Of a DNA stretch of 35,514 nucleotides, positions 1 through 8,392 are shown one piece after another. Positions within the stretch are counted from its first letter, which is position 1, and the number at the start of each line of letters is the position of its first letter. The position numbers and the translations under genes are program-made. Below the pieces are notes generated by a model that worked only from the letters and a program-made list of their open reading frames with translations, ran no database searches and was not told where the DNA came from. The DNA is from a virus, in IMG/VR virus record IMGVR_UViG_3300024265_000144, positions 1 to 35,514 of that record; one strand, written 5' to 3'.

Positions 1-126
1 CAAACAATAACTATATGAATCAATACGACATAGACCCCGAAGTAGAAAGAAAGTCAGCAGGACTAGGCTGTTTATTGTTAATAGTCAGTGGCATTGCGAT
101 AGTGTTCGTGATTAGCTTATTATTAA
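1..126. repeat. Terminal direct repeat, left copy
   Basis: These 126 bases are identical to 35370-35495. The simplest reading is contig overlap from a circular or circularly permuted genome with a unit of 35369 bp. The copies diverge only after the shared TTATTAA: the left copy continues into the next gene, while the right copy turns back on itself. A true terminal redundancy of the virion DNA cannot be excluded from sequence alone. Confidence 0.95.
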
Positions 127-131
127 ATTAA
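15..131 (+). CDS. Small single-pass membrane protein, 38 aa
   Basis: ATG at 15 opens a 38-codon frame ending in TAA. The first 15 residues are charged and polar (MNQYDIDPEVERKSA). They are followed by a continuous hydrophobic segment, roughly residues 17-37 (GLGCLLLIVSGIAIVF and on), that would span the membrane once. In the closed genome it follows the 69-aa gene at 35170-35379 by four bases, so it is the second gene behind the promoter at 35110. The next gene begins at the base directly after its stop. Function is unknown. A membrane-acting early protein is possible but unsupported. Confidence 0.6.
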   Translation: MNQYDIDPEVERKSAGLGCLLLIVSGIAIVFVISLLLN

Positions 132-287
132 ATGTTCGTCATGATAAAATGGATTTATAAGAAGTTGGATTTGTTTTGCTTCGAACACAAGACAAGAAAG
201 AGATGCAAATTACATGATCAGAATATTTGTCCTAAATGTTGGAACAGATATGTTGATTGGGAAACAAATAAAAAACCCTCCAAATAA
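132..287 (+). CDS. Small putative zinc-binding protein, 51 aa
   Basis: ATG at 132 abuts the stop of the preceding gene. The product is short, basic and aromatic-rich. It has a Cys/His arrangement (FCFEHKTRKRCKLHD, then ICPKCWNRYVDWE) that includes a CPKC knuckle, so one small zinc site is plausible. I cannot assign a family. Its tight packing with both neighbours argues that it is translated. A second possible start within it is the Met at residue 4. Confidence 0.5.
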   Translation: MFVMIKWIYKKLDLFCFEHKTRKRCKLHDQNICPKCWNRYVDWETNKKPSK

Positions 288-294
288 AAGCACT

Positions 295-510
295 ATGAAA
301 ATAGATAACAAATTCAATATAGGTCAAACGGTGTACCTAGTTACTGATATCGATCAAAACGAATGGATGGTTACTTCCATTACTGTTTCACCTAACGGAA
401 TACTTTACAACTGCTCATTCGGAACGATCAACGCAGGATGTTACGATATAGAACTATCAGCAAATAAGGATGTATTGAGAGTTTGCGGTATTGAAAAGGA
501 ATCAAATTAA
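295..510 (+). CDS. Small hypothetical protein, 71 aa
   Basis: The frame is open from 214, but the Met at 295 (MKIDNKFNIGQTVYLV) is the better start. It falls just after the previous gene ends, and the earlier Met would overlap that gene by 74 bases. The sequence FNIGQTVYLVTDIDQNEWMV followed by a 'GTINAGCYDIEL' stretch reads like a small beta-rich domain, of the kind found in many short phage proteins that begin 'f.iGq.Vy...d'. Function is unknown. It is the last gene before the intergenic control region at 511-664. Confidence 0.65.
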   Translation: MKIDNKFNIGQTVYLVTDIDQNEWMVTSITVSPNGILYNCSFGTINAGCYDIELSANKDVLRVCGIEKESN

Positions 511-530
511 TTATTGTATATTAGCAGTCA
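491..530 (+). promoter_or_regulatory. Putative promoter upstream of the tail operon
   Basis: TTG at 491-493 and TATATTAG at 517-524 resemble the Bacteroidetes -33/-7 pattern, although the 23-base spacer is long. The block TGTATATTAGCAGT is shared with the promoter modules at 20038, 23683, 27178 and 35110. Downstream of CAGT the conserved leader diverges (CAACAAAAGTG). Confidence 0.5.
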
Positions 531-620
531 ACAAAAGTGAACCCATATGTTGTTTTTGTCTTGATACACTTTAATACTTTCGTTTCACTTTGTGGCCTCT
601 GTTAATTCAGGGGCTTTTTT
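531..620 (+). ncRNA. Candidate small RNA or attenuated leader
   Basis: Between the putative promoter (-7 box at 517-524) and the terminator at 595-620 there is no convincing ORF. AAAGTGAA at 534-541 is complementary to TTCACTTT at 584-591, and with one bulge the pairing extends outward to ACA/TGT. The transcript would therefore be a closed stem followed by a terminator hairpin, about 90 nt in all. It may be a free small RNA, or a leader whose terminator controls read-through into the tail operon. The pairing is read by eye. Confidence 0.4.
595..620 (+). terminator. Rho-independent terminator
   Basis: GCCTCTG at 595-601 pairs with CAGGGGC at 608-614 (one G-U pair, 6-base loop) and is followed by six T. 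It separates the small-gene cluster and its leader from the tail operon starting at 665. Confidence 0.8.
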
Positions 621-647
621 ATTTCCCTCAAACTACAAATTCCTTTC

Positions 648-667
648 AGATCGGTTAATTAAGTATG
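648..667 (+). promoter_or_regulatory. 20-bp conserved leader element, copy 1
   Basis: AGATCGGTTAATTAAGTATG ends in the start codon of the tail chaperone gene. It matches 18 of 20 bases of 11968-11987, which likewise ends in a start codon and likewise follows a terminator. It could be a promoter/leader or a translation-control element for two late structural transcripts. Confidence 0.5.
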
Positions 668-1354
668 AAAGCAGAATTAAGTGTACCCAATGATTTAAAC
701 GAAATATCCCTAAAGCAATATCAGCACTATTTAAAGATTGCACCAGATATTGACGGGCTATTCCTGGAGCAAAAAACAATAGAGATATTCTGCCGGGTTG
801 AACTATCTTCCGTCGTATTCATTAAGAAGAACTTCGTATCAAGCATTGTAAAGGATATCAATGCAATGTTCGAAGAACAGAAGCGACCATTCTATCAAAC
901 ATTTACAATCAAAGATCAAGAGTTCGGATTCATACCTGACTTAGAAAATATGTCCTTTGGTGAGTTCGGAGACCTTGACGGGTACATAACCAATTGGGAA
1001 GACATGCACAAGGCAATGGCCGTGATGTATCGACCAATCGAAAAGAAGGACAAGGCAGGGAAGTACATAATTAAGGAATACATGGGCAGTGATGACTATT
1101 CAGAAATAATGAAGTATGCCCCACTTGGAGTTGTATTCGGGGCAATGGTTTTTTTTTGGCGTTTAGGGAACGAGTTATTAAAGGCAACCAAATCTTATTT
1201 GGTGGATCAGGTGGGGGAAATCCTCACAGCGAACGATCCCAATTCAATGCAAACTGGGGATGGTATCAGTCCATCTATGCTCTTGCTCAAGGAGATGTTA
1301 GACGATTCGACGACGTTACAAGGCTCCCAATATTTACCGCTCTTACCTTCTTAA
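665..1354 (+). CDS. Tail assembly chaperone (gpG-like), 229 aa
   Basis: The protein resembles the upstream (G-type) tail assembly chaperone of Bacteroidetes siphophages. It has a helical, acidic N-terminal half (LKQYQHYLKIAPD, FEEQKRPFYQTFTIKDQEFGFIP) and a hydrophobic segment near residues 155-167 (GVVFGAMVFFW). Chaperones of this kind coat the tape measure during tail assembly. Two features support the call. First, a second frame (-1) opens inside its 3' part and encodes a typical T-type extension. Second, tail genes follow immediately. A run of nine T at 1149-1157 reads GTT TTT TTT TGG in this frame, a perfect U-UUU-UUU slippery heptamer. The start follows the conserved 20-bp leader at 648. 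Confidence 0.75.
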   Translation: MKAELSVPNDLNEISLKQYQHYLKIAPDIDGLFLEQKTIEIFCRVELSSVVFIKKNFVSSIVKDINAMFEEQKRPFYQTFTIKDQEFGFIPDLENMSFGEFGDLDGYITNWEDMHKAMAVMYRPIEKKDKAGKYIIKEYMGSDDYSEIMKYAPLGVVFGAMVFFWRLGNELLKATKSYLVDQVGEILTANDPNSMQTGDGISPSMLLLKEMLDDSTTLQGSQYLPLLPS

Positions 1355-1425
1355 CATTTGAGAAGCAGAAACAAAAGGTTGAAAAGAAAGAAATGGAACG
1401 AAGCTTTAAACAACAGACATTATGA
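1156..1425 (+). CDS. Tail chaperone -1 frame extension (gpT-like)
   Basis: This frame is -1 relative to the upstream chaperone gene and has no good start codon of its own (TTG at 1156, no ATG). Its second half, WGWYQSIYALAQGDVRRFDD followed by VTRLPIFTALTFLTFEKQK, looks like the T-domain of G/GT tail chaperones. The likely product is a G-T fusion made by -1 ribosomal slippage. The U-UUU-UUU site at 1150-1156 is the best sequence candidate. A later slip near the G run at 1210-1216 would keep more of the G protein. The frame ends in TGA overlapping the next ATG (ATGA at 1422), which supports real translation. Confidence 0.7.
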   Translation: MAFRERVIKGNQILFGGSGGGNPHSERSQFNANWGWYQSIYALAQGDVRRFDDVTRLPIFTALTFLTFEKQKQKVEKKEMERSFKQQTL

Positions 1426-1883
1426 GTGCAACACTATATTACGACGTATTAAAAAGGCTTAAGGATCAATTACTATTGGATGACAATGTAAACACAGTAA
1501 CGACCGGAGATATTACCGACATTGATTTACAGAAGAAAACAATTTTTCCTTTATCACATATCATGATTAACAACACTCCAGACGAAGGGAATGTGATCCG
1601 GGTTAATATAACAATATTCTACATGGACATAGTTGATATATCCAAGGATAAAGTAATCGATTTATTTAAAGGCAACGACAACCTTGAAGACGTGTTAAAT
1701 ACTCAACATGCAGTTATGACAAGAATGAACGCTTTAATGAGGCGAGGAAGTTTAAACACTCCCGACTTCAGTTTGGACGGCAACCCTTTTCCTGAAAGAT
1801 TTGTAGATAGATTTGAAAACCTTCTTGCGGGATGGGCTTGCACATTTGAAGTACTTGTACGAAACGACATGACGATATGCTAG
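1422..1883 (+). CDS. Putative tail completion/terminator protein, 153 aa
   Basis: It starts in an ATGA overlap with the chaperone extension and ends overlapping the next gene by seven bases, so the three are translationally coupled. The N-terminus (ATLYYDVLKRLKDQLLLDD) is amphipathic and helical, followed by a beta-rich core. The size and the place directly before an HK97 gp10-like protein fit a tail terminator or neck protein of Bacteroidetes phages. I see no motif that proves this, so the role is inferred from context. Confidence 0.5.
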   Translation: MSATLYYDVLKRLKDQLLLDDNVNTVTTGDITDIDLQKKTIFPLSHIMINNTPDEGNVIRVNITIFYMDIVDISKDKVIDLFKGNDNLEDVLNTQHAVMTRMNALMRRGSLNTPDFSLDGNPFPERFVDRFENLLAGWACTFEVLVRNDMTIC

Positions 1884-2428
1884 ATCAGGAACAGCTCGAA
1901 GCTCAAATAACAGTATTCAGAGACTTTGTTATTCAACAATCAAGGTCAAGGCTCACCCGTGGCAAGAAGAACGCTACACGAGACCTTTATAATAGTTTGA
2001 GGGGTGATCTAGGGGTATCAAAGAATTCGTTCTTCTTGAACTTCTTTATGGAGGAATACGGGGAGTTCGTGGACCAAGGTGTACGAGGTAAGAATAATTC
2101 ACACAAGGCACCGAACAGCCCTTTTAGATTTGGCACAGGAACAGGAACGAAGGGAGGTTTAACCAAAGGCATTAAGAAATGGATCAAGGTCAAGGGTATA
2201 AGAGGTCGTGATGCACAGGGTAGGTTTATAACAGATAAGTCTTTAGCGTTTCTTATTTCACGAAGCATCTACCGTAACGGAATTGAACAAAGCCTATTCT
2301 TTACCAAGCCATTCGAACAAGCATTTGCGAAGTTGCCCGATGAATTGATTGAGGCTTTTGCATTAGACATCGACGACTTTATAGAGTTCACATTAAAACC
2401 AATACCAAAAACATTACCACATGGCTAA
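1877..2428 (+). CDS. HK97 gp10-like head-tail/tail completion protein, 183 aa
   Basis: The segment EYGEFVDQGVRGKNNSHKAP around residues 56-75 and the downstream basic, glycine-rich region (GTGTGTKGGLTKGIKKWIK) are typical of gp10/HK97-like minor tail or head-tail joining proteins. In these families a 'Y..fvdqG' strand is followed by a flexible basic loop. The C-terminal part (LFFTKPFEQAFAKLPDELIE) fits the family's closing helix. It overlaps both neighbours by 7-8 bases within the tail operon. The function is inferred from family resemblance and position. Confidence 0.6.
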   Translation: MLDQEQLEAQITVFRDFVIQQSRSRLTRGKKNATRDLYNSLRGDLGVSKNSFFLNFFMEEYGEFVDQGVRGKNNSHKAPNSPFRFGTGTGTKGGLTKGIKKWIKVKGIRGRDAQGRFITDKSLAFLISRSIYRNGIEQSLFFTKPFEQAFAKLPDELIEAFALDIDDFIEFTLKPIPKTLPHG

Positions 2429-3455
2429 CACACCAATGTTCACGAGATCACCGCACATAATTAGTGTCACGAGTGATAACTTTGCTACTATAAAACTTGA
2501 ACTGTTTATACATAGCGCTTTTGCTTCTATACCTTCACTACCTACAGAGACTTTAAGCAAGCCGATTCCAACCGTTGGGTTTTCTGCTGTTGAATTTAAT
2601 ATAAGCCCGTTTATACGGAGGTTCATTACACATCTAAGTTTTGGTGAGGTGTTTACAGGTGAAGATCCTGCGGACCTCGGTGAGTTCGCTTTTTGCACAA
2701 CAAAGTCCTATATCAACGATGTGTTACAAACAACGCTTACATTCATATGTTTCGATGGATATGGGTATTTCGAAGATGGGAGAAATCCATTTCCTCTTGC
2801 TCCGTTCCTAACTGAAGGGTCATATGTTATAAACGAGACGGGAGGTACAGGAGCGGTGTATGTATTTAATGATCTAACTGGTCCGGTATGGAACGCTAAG
2901 TATACAGGATTAAAGACAGGAACTATAATAAACCAGACTTTAACAAATGAATTAGGAAGAGTTCCTTATGTACCAACGTCGCTAGTAAACGAAGGCGCAA
3001 AGCTTGAGATAACAAAAGACGCTGTTGTACAAAAGACATACATATTTAATTCGGAATGTGAATCAAAGTACGAGGTGTTTAAATGTGACTTCGTTAATCG
3101 ATTTGGCATGTGGCAGCGACTAACGTTCTTCAAAGTAAATAGGGTTGAGATTACGACGAAAGCAGAGAACTTCAACCTAATGCCCGATGACAGTGACTAC
3201 AACATTCTACAAGATGTTGACCAAACATTCAACACTAATGGACGAGAATCAATAAGACTGAACACCGGGTTTGTACCTGAAGATTATGGCGAAGTAATAA
3301 AAGAACTAGCACTGTCTGAAAAGATAATGATTAACGATAGACCGGTAAAATTAAGAAGGAGGAACTTCGAGTTGTTTACACACATCAACAATCATAACAT
3401 CAACTATGAAGTACAGTTCGAGTATACGCATGATTTAATTAATAATATCATATAA
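2421..3455 (+). CDS. Tail structural protein (distal tail/baseplate-like), 344 aa
   Basis: A beta-rich protein with no transmembrane segment or signal peptide. The stretch CESKYEVFKCDFVNRFGMWQ near residues 213-232, followed by RLTFFKVNR, resembles a pattern seen in tail proteins encoded just before the large tail-tip protein in Bacteroidetes phages. It ends in a TAATG overlap with the 790-aa gene. A distal tail or baseplate hub component is the likeliest role, inferred from order and pattern only. Confidence 0.55.
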   Translation: MANTPMFTRSPHIISVTSDNFATIKLELFIHSAFASIPSLPTETLSKPIPTVGFSAVEFNISPFIRRFITHLSFGEVFTGEDPADLGEFAFCTTKSYINDVLQTTLTFICFDGYGYFEDGRNPFPLAPFLTEGSYVINETGGTGAVYVFNDLTGPVWNAKYTGLKTGTIINQTLTNELGRVPYVPTSLVNEGAKLEITKDAVVQKTYIFNSECESKYEVFKCDFVNRFGMWQRLTFFKVNRVEITTKAENFNLMPDDSDYNILQDVDQTFNTNGRESIRLNTGFVPEDYGEVIKELALSEKIMINDRPVKLRRRNFELFTHINNHNINYEVQFEYTHDLINNII

Positions 3456-5827
3456 TGAAAAGAGTTGTTCACGTACACATTGGAGGCTTAAATATTCTTG
3501 GTAAACTCGATTTCTTTGACGACGAAGAAATAGTTGTTGATTCATCTATTAAGAAGGTTCAGGATATTGACAAGGTGTTTACCGATGTATCAATAACGTG
3601 GACTGTACCAGGTTCCGAGAATAACAACAGGATATTCTCACACTTCTATAACTCAGATGTTGACGGAGGGTTCCAGGCTAATACACGAGTTGATGCACGT
3701 ATTGAAATTGATCTAGTAGTATTCAGAATAGGCAAACTACAATTAGAGTCTGCAGTAGTAAAGGATAATCAAATACAAAACTACAAGGTTACATTTTACG
3801 GAGAAACAGCAAGCCTAAAAGATCTATTCGGAGATGATAAGTTAAGGGACTTGGACTATACATCATTAGACCATCCGAACACAGGACCAGAAATACAAAG
3901 CCGTATTACAAGCACTGCCGACATAGATGTGCGATACCCAACAATAACTTCGCTTAGACGCTGGGAGCATGGGACAGCAACTGCGCTAGATATAAACACT
4001 ACTGGTGGAGCTATGAGGTTTGACGAATTATTCCCCGCCATTAAGGCCGCGAAGATATTCGAATTTATGGAAACCAAATACTCAATAACATTTACGGGTT
4101 TATTCTTAAGCAACAAGAAGTTTACCAATCTATTTACTTGGTGGAAGAACAGAGAGGCTCCAGACTTCTCAACGGCTGCAAAAGATTTAGAATTCGGTGT
4201 AGGGAACCCAGTAACCAACCCGGTTAGAGATAGTGTTGTACATGTTGATTATAGAGATGTTGCGATACTCAACTCACAACAGCCAGCAGGGTTTCATGTT
4301 GTCGGGTCACAATCACACACAACAAAAGTTTATATCACTGCTCCATTGCCATCAACGGTATACTTTTTAGATGTGTATCTTGACGGGATTTATAATACCA
4401 CACATAATGGCGTTGGTACTAGTTTGTTTTTAATAGCTGATACCAATAATGGTGTTGGTCTATCGAGAGATTACACATTTAAGATAAGAAGTAACGGAGC
4501 AAATACATTTGGCGGGGATGTTACTTATCAGTTTCACTATGTACGGGCCGCCGACTTTCCAGGAACCTCGATTACTTTCATCAACGAAACCCTTATAAGC
4601 GAGCCGATAACTTCTGTATCAACAGCTATAACTACCGACTTCTCGTTGTCTGCACCAGACATAAAGATTGTGGACTACTTCAATGGCATTTTGAAGATGT
4701 TTCATTTAACTATCACACCAACTGATACTACAACCTTTCAACTTGAACCGGTTGATGATTGGTATAAGAAAGGTGACAGCGTGAATATCACACCGTTTGT
4801 TGATACTGATACGATCGGTTATTCAAGAGTTAAACTGTTTAACAAGATTAATTTCGGATGGCAAAAAAGCAAGTCAGAATTCAACGAAGAGTTCGAGGGT
4901 GTTTCGAATAGACAATGGGGATCACTATCTCAGTTGTTCACTTACGATGGAGGTGTGTTTGATATTACATTACCATTTGAGAACTTTAGATTCGTAAAGA
5001 TAGGTGACCAAGTACATGCGGGGTTCTCTATCGACATTGACGGAAAGCCATTCATACCAAAACCTGTAATGTTGTATTTACATGAGAGTGATAGTACAAC
5101 GTTTAAGTTTTTCGACGGGTCCGTTACAAACGACATTACAAGTTATGTGCCATTAGGGCAAGACGTAGAGTTCAATAGCAGTACACTCTCTATGAACTGG
5201 GGAAACGAAACAAGTACCTTGCTTGATGTTCCTGTGCCAAATTCATTATACAAAACATATTATGATACATACTTTCTTAATCTGTACAATCCTAAAACGA
5301 GATTAGTCACACTTGATTGTCAATTACCAAACAGCATAGTGACGGGGCTAGAATTAAACGATGAGATAATTGTCAGAGACAAGTCGTATCGTATCAATAA
5401 CATGAAGTCTAATTTAGTTACAGGACTTGTAAAGTTTCAGTTGATAAACAACTTCACAAGCACACCATGCCCTATTACTGAAGCTACTTTTTTAAGTGAT
5501 GCGGGAACAACAATTATACGATCTGTGTTAATGATTAACAACCATACTGCAAACGTTAGCATACTGGACGGAGCCCCATTCATTAGTGTTGTACCAACGT
5601 TGCCAGCCACATTCACAGTCGACACCGATTTAACGATCACGGTTCCAGCGAACGCAACAGGTCTTCAGAGGTCCAATACAATAGTGGTGGATTATGTGAA
5701 TTCTTCGGGAGTTGTTATATGCACCGATTCAATCGTGATAACACAAGATCCAGTAATAGACTTTATAATAACCCAGGACAACATTAAGATAATAACCCAA
5801 GGGTTTGATAATCTAATCACTCAATAA
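3455..5827 (+). CDS. Large tail-tip/baseplate protein with BACON-like C-terminus, 790 aa
   Basis: The N-terminal ~130 residues (KKVQDIDKVFTDVSITWTVP, GSENNNRIFSHFY) look like the phage tail-hub type seen in Bacteroidetes siphophages. The central part is a long beta-rich region. The last ~110 residues have the BACON pattern: a strand FISVVPTLPATFTV, then LTITVPANATGLQRSNTIVV, then a terminal IVITQDP. BACON domains are often carbohydrate-binding and occur in tail proteins of crAss-like phages. The final residues repeat a short unit (FIITQDNIKIITQGFDNLIT) built on ITQ. The role is likely tail tip and host contact. The BACON call is by eye. Confidence 0.6.
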   Translation: MKRVVHVHIGGLNILGKLDFFDDEEIVVDSSIKKVQDIDKVFTDVSITWTVPGSENNNRIFSHFYNSDVDGGFQANTRVDARIEIDLVVFRIGKLQLESAVVKDNQIQNYKVTFYGETASLKDLFGDDKLRDLDYTSLDHPNTGPEIQSRITSTADIDVRYPTITSLRRWEHGTATALDINTTGGAMRFDELFPAIKAAKIFEFMETKYSITFTGLFLSNKKFTNLFTWWKNREAPDFSTAAKDLEFGVGNPVTNPVRDSVVHVDYRDVAILNSQQPAGFHVVGSQSHTTKVYITAPLPSTVYFLDVYLDGIYNTTHNGVGTSLFLIADTNNGVGLSRDYTFKIRSNGANTFGGDVTYQFHYVRAADFPGTSITFINETLISEPITSVSTAITTDFSLSAPDIKIVDYFNGILKMFHLTITPTDTTTFQLEPVDDWYKKGDSVNITPFVDTDTIGYSRVKLFNKINFGWQKSKSEFNEEFEGVSNRQWGSLSQLFTYDGGVFDITLPFENFRFVKIGDQVHAGFSIDIDGKPFIPKPVMLYLHESDSTTFKFFDGSVTNDITSYVPLGQDVEFNSSTLSMNWGNETSTLLDVPVPNSLYKTYYDTYFLNLYNPKTRLVTLDCQLPNSIVTGLELNDEIIVRDKSYRINNMKSNLVTGLVKFQLINNFTSTPCPITEATFLSDAGTTIIRSVLMINNHTANVSILDGAPFISVVPTLPATFTVDTDLTITVPANATGLQRSNTIVVDYVNSSGVVICTDSIVITQDPVIDFIITQDNIKIITQGFDNLITQ

Positions 5828-5837
5828 AATAAAAGAG

Positions 5838-6035
5838 ATGACCAAGGAAGAATTCAGAAATTATAACGAGAAAGTTTATCACGTAGAGTGCAACTTTCCA
5901 GATATTTCAAAGTCATGGGGCAGATGGTCAGGTTATAGAAAAGGTATGCAAGCATTAAATGCTATAAGAAATCTCAGAAAAGACATCCCTCACATAAGAT
6001 GGAGAATAAGAATAGTTAAACCAATTACTAAATAA
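5838..6035 (+). CDS. Small basic hypothetical protein, 65 aa
   Basis: ATG follows an A-rich leader (AATAAAAGAG) ten bases after the tail-tip gene. The product is basic and tryptophan/arginine-rich (SWGRWSGYRKGMQALNAIRN, then HIRWRIRIVKP), so it may bind nucleic acid or a partner protein. I cannot name a family. It sits between the tail-tip and tape measure genes in a compact operon, which supports it as real. Confidence 0.55.
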   Translation: MTKEEFRNYNEKVYHVECNFPDISKSWGRWSGYRKGMQALNAIRNLRKDIPHIRWRIRIVKPITK

Positions 6036-6046
6036 CTTTCAATAAC

Positions 6047-6205
6047 ATGATACAGCAGATACTAGACTTATTACAGATAGATGATTTTTACGGTAAGTCC
6101 GAACTAATCGATATAGCGAAGGGCAAGTTTAAAATGCCAATGTCATACAAGGAAAAGAAAGAACAAGTTAAACGCAAGAAAGCATGGCAATTAAAAGAAC
6201 AGTAG
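6047..6205 (+). CDS. Small hypothetical protein, 52 aa
   Basis: ATG at 6047 opens a frame (MIQQILDLLQIDDFYGKSEL) that ends at 6205, overlapping the tape measure start by 22 bases in another frame. It has an acidic helical N-terminus and a strongly basic C-terminus (KEKKEQVKRKKAW). It could be a small tail assembly factor. Only its position and tight packing support it. Without it, a 148-base gap would lie before the tape measure gene. Confidence 0.5.
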   Translation: MIQQILDLLQIDDFYGKSELIDIAKGKFKMPMSYKEKKEQVKRKKAWQLKEQ

Positions 6206-8343
6206 AATTAGTAGTCGATAGTAGCGGAGCAGTAAAAGGCACGGATGCCTTAGACGATTCAATGACTAATTTGAACGCTACGTTCGAAGATGTTAATGGT
6301 GAAGTACAAACGGTTAGTGACAGGATAAGTCAATTAGAAGACCGTATGTTCTCATTGGCTGACCAGGGCAAAACAAACACCAAGGAATTCGAAGACCTCG
6401 CCAAAGAAGCTGGACGACTCAAAACAGTAGTAGAGGAAACGGACAAGGTTATCGATAGCTTGACTGGTACTTTCTCTCAAAAGTTTGGTAAAGCGATCAC
6501 AGGAGTTACAGGTGCTTTCGAGATAGGAACCGGTGTAATGGGTGCTTTCGGTACTGAATCTGAAAACGTTCAGAAGTTATTGTTGCGTGTTCAATCTGCC
6601 ATGGCTATCGCTGACGGGATCGAACGAATCAAAGAAGCTCAGGGCGTATTCGGTGGCCTTACAAGGGCAATTCTTAAAACCAGAGTTGGACAAATAGCGT
6701 TGAACGTGGCACAAGCGGCCGGGGCTATAGGTATGAAGATATTGAATGCTGTCATGAATGCAAACCCCGTCTTCTTAATAATAGCAGGGATCACGGCATT
6801 GGTTGGTGCATTGGCATTCTTTTTTAGTGCAACTGAAAAGGCTGAAAAGGTAAACGAGAAACTTAATAAAAGTCATGAAAGACAGATAACACTAATCAAT
6901 AGAATAACTGCACTCAATACAAAACAAGCTCAGCAAAGACTAGAACTACTTCAGGCACAGTCAGCCAGTGAAGATGAATTACACCAACAAAGATTACAAA
7001 TTCTTTTAACAGAGGAGGCTGCTAGAAAAGTAAATCTAAAAGTTGAGTTGAAATTAATAGCCGATAAAAGGAAAGTTTTAAAGCAAGCAATAAAAGAAGG
7101 TGACAAAGAGATCATAAAAAGTATCAAAGAAGAACTTGAGGGTAGTAGAAATAGATATAGAGATCTCATAACTCAAAACGGAGACTTCAAACAAGCCATT
7201 CAACTTGAGAACCTGGAGTTCGCGAAAATACAAGATGAAGCTAGACAAAAGGAAATAGATGACGAACAATCATCATTCGACGAACGATTAGAAAAGTTCA
7301 AAGCCTTTCAACAAAACAGGGTTGACGCTACACGTAGGATCGAAGACTTAAACCTAGCACTTTTAGAGGAAGGACTAGAAAAGGAGCTTGCAGTCAATAA
7401 ACGTAATTTTGACAGGATCATCGAAGCGACAAAAAGGGATGAAAAATTAAACCAAGAAGAGAAAACAAAGATTATAGAAGCCAATAACAAACTTCGTCAA
7501 GAAAAAGAACTTGCATTAATACAGTCCAATACACAAAAACTTCGAGACGTTGAAGATCAAGAGTTCCAGGAGCAGATGGTCCGTGAAGACGAACAGTTCG
7601 CGTTGATGGAAGAACTAAGATCAACCGAACGAGAAAAAGAGATTGCTGCAATTGTATCTGACTTTGAAACTAAGTTCGAATTATCCCAAGGCAATGCAGA
7701 ACTTGAACTTGAACTTCACGAAGCTCAAAAGGTAGCCATCAAGGAAATAGATGATAGATTCGAGCAAGAAGCAGCGGCTAAAGAAGCCGAAGAAGCGGAA
7801 AAGTCAAAGGCACTACAACAAAGTGTCGTATCGGCACGTGTCGAGATTGCTAAAAGTGGATTTACATTATTGTCAGATTTAGCGACATTGTTTACAGGTA
7901 AAAACGAACGAGCCCAAAAAAGAGCATTTCAGATCAACAAGGCTGCCGGTATAGCAACGGCAACTATAGATACTGTCACATCGGCTCAAGCTGCGTACAG
8001 ATCACAATTATCTGTACCAACTCCAGACGCTCCGATACGTGCTGGATTAGCTGCTGCATTCGCGGCTGCTCAAGGTGCGATAAGAATAGCGGCCATAGCC
8101 CGAACTAAATTCGGTAGCGCTTCATCGGTACCAACTGGAGGCGGTGGAGGTGGACCAAGTATAGGACAGCCATCGGGTGAACCTTCAGAGCCATCATTTA
8201 GTGTTGTGGGGGCTAATCTTCCTAATCAACTTGCAGAGAGCTTATCGCAACAGCCACCTATTGAAGTACAGGTAGTTGCCGGGAAAGTTACGACTGCACA
8301 AGCTCTTGAACGTAACAAAATAGAAAATGCCTCTTTGGGCTAA
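6184..8343 (+). CDS. Tail tape measure protein, 719 aa
   Basis: This is the longest helical protein in the window. The N-terminal ~90 residues are coiled coil (VSDRISQLEDRMFSLADQGK). A hydrophobic stretch at about residues 188-215 contains the segment FLIIAGITALVGALAFFFSA. A charged coiled coil of over 250 residues rich in Lys/Glu/Gln follows. An Ala/Gly-rich C-terminus includes a Gly run (GGGGGG). This is the classic layout of a tape measure, which sets tail length and enters the cell envelope at ejection. At the usual rule of about 1.5 angstrom per residue the tail would be near 110 nm. The length implies a long-tailed phage. Confidence 0.9.
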   Translation: MAIKRTVELVVDSSGAVKGTDALDDSMTNLNATFEDVNGEVQTVSDRISQLEDRMFSLADQGKTNTKEFEDLAKEAGRLKTVVEETDKVIDSLTGTFSQKFGKAITGVTGAFEIGTGVMGAFGTESENVQKLLLRVQSAMAIADGIERIKEAQGVFGGLTRAILKTRVGQIALNVAQAAGAIGMKILNAVMNANPVFLIIAGITALVGALAFFFSATEKAEKVNEKLNKSHERQITLINRITALNTKQAQQRLELLQAQSASEDELHQQRLQILLTEEAARKVNLKVELKLIADKRKVLKQAIKEGDKEIIKSIKEELEGSRNRYRDLITQNGDFKQAIQLENLEFAKIQDEARQKEIDDEQSSFDERLEKFKAFQQNRVDATRRIEDLNLALLEEGLEKELAVNKRNFDRIIEATKRDEKLNQEEKTKIIEANNKLRQEKELALIQSNTQKLRDVEDQEFQEQMVREDEQFALMEELRSTEREKEIAAIVSDFETKFELSQGNAELELELHEAQKVAIKEIDDRFEQEAAAKEAEEAEKSKALQQSVVSARVEIAKSGFTLLSDLATLFTGKNERAQKRAFQINKAAGIATATIDTVTSAQAAYRSQLSVPTPDAPIRAGLAAAFAAAQGAIRIAAIARTKFGSASSVPTGGGGGGPSIGQPSGEPSEPSFSVVGANLPNQLAESLSQQPPIEVQVVAGKVTTAQALERNKIENASLG

Positions 8344-8392
8344 GGGCTACAAACCGCAACACTAGGTTAAATAAATAAGTTAAATAAATAGT

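Noticed and set aside
1987-2268. 93-codon minus-strand frame opposite the gp10-like gene, and similar minus-strand frames elsewhere (for example 8518-9066)
   Set aside because: They lie fully opposite well-supported plus-strand genes, have low-complexity translations (Ser/Phe/Leu-rich) and no start context, so they are shadows.
4797-4997. 66-codon plus frame within the tail-tip gene
   Set aside because: Fully inside a large conserved gene, with no motif and no start context.
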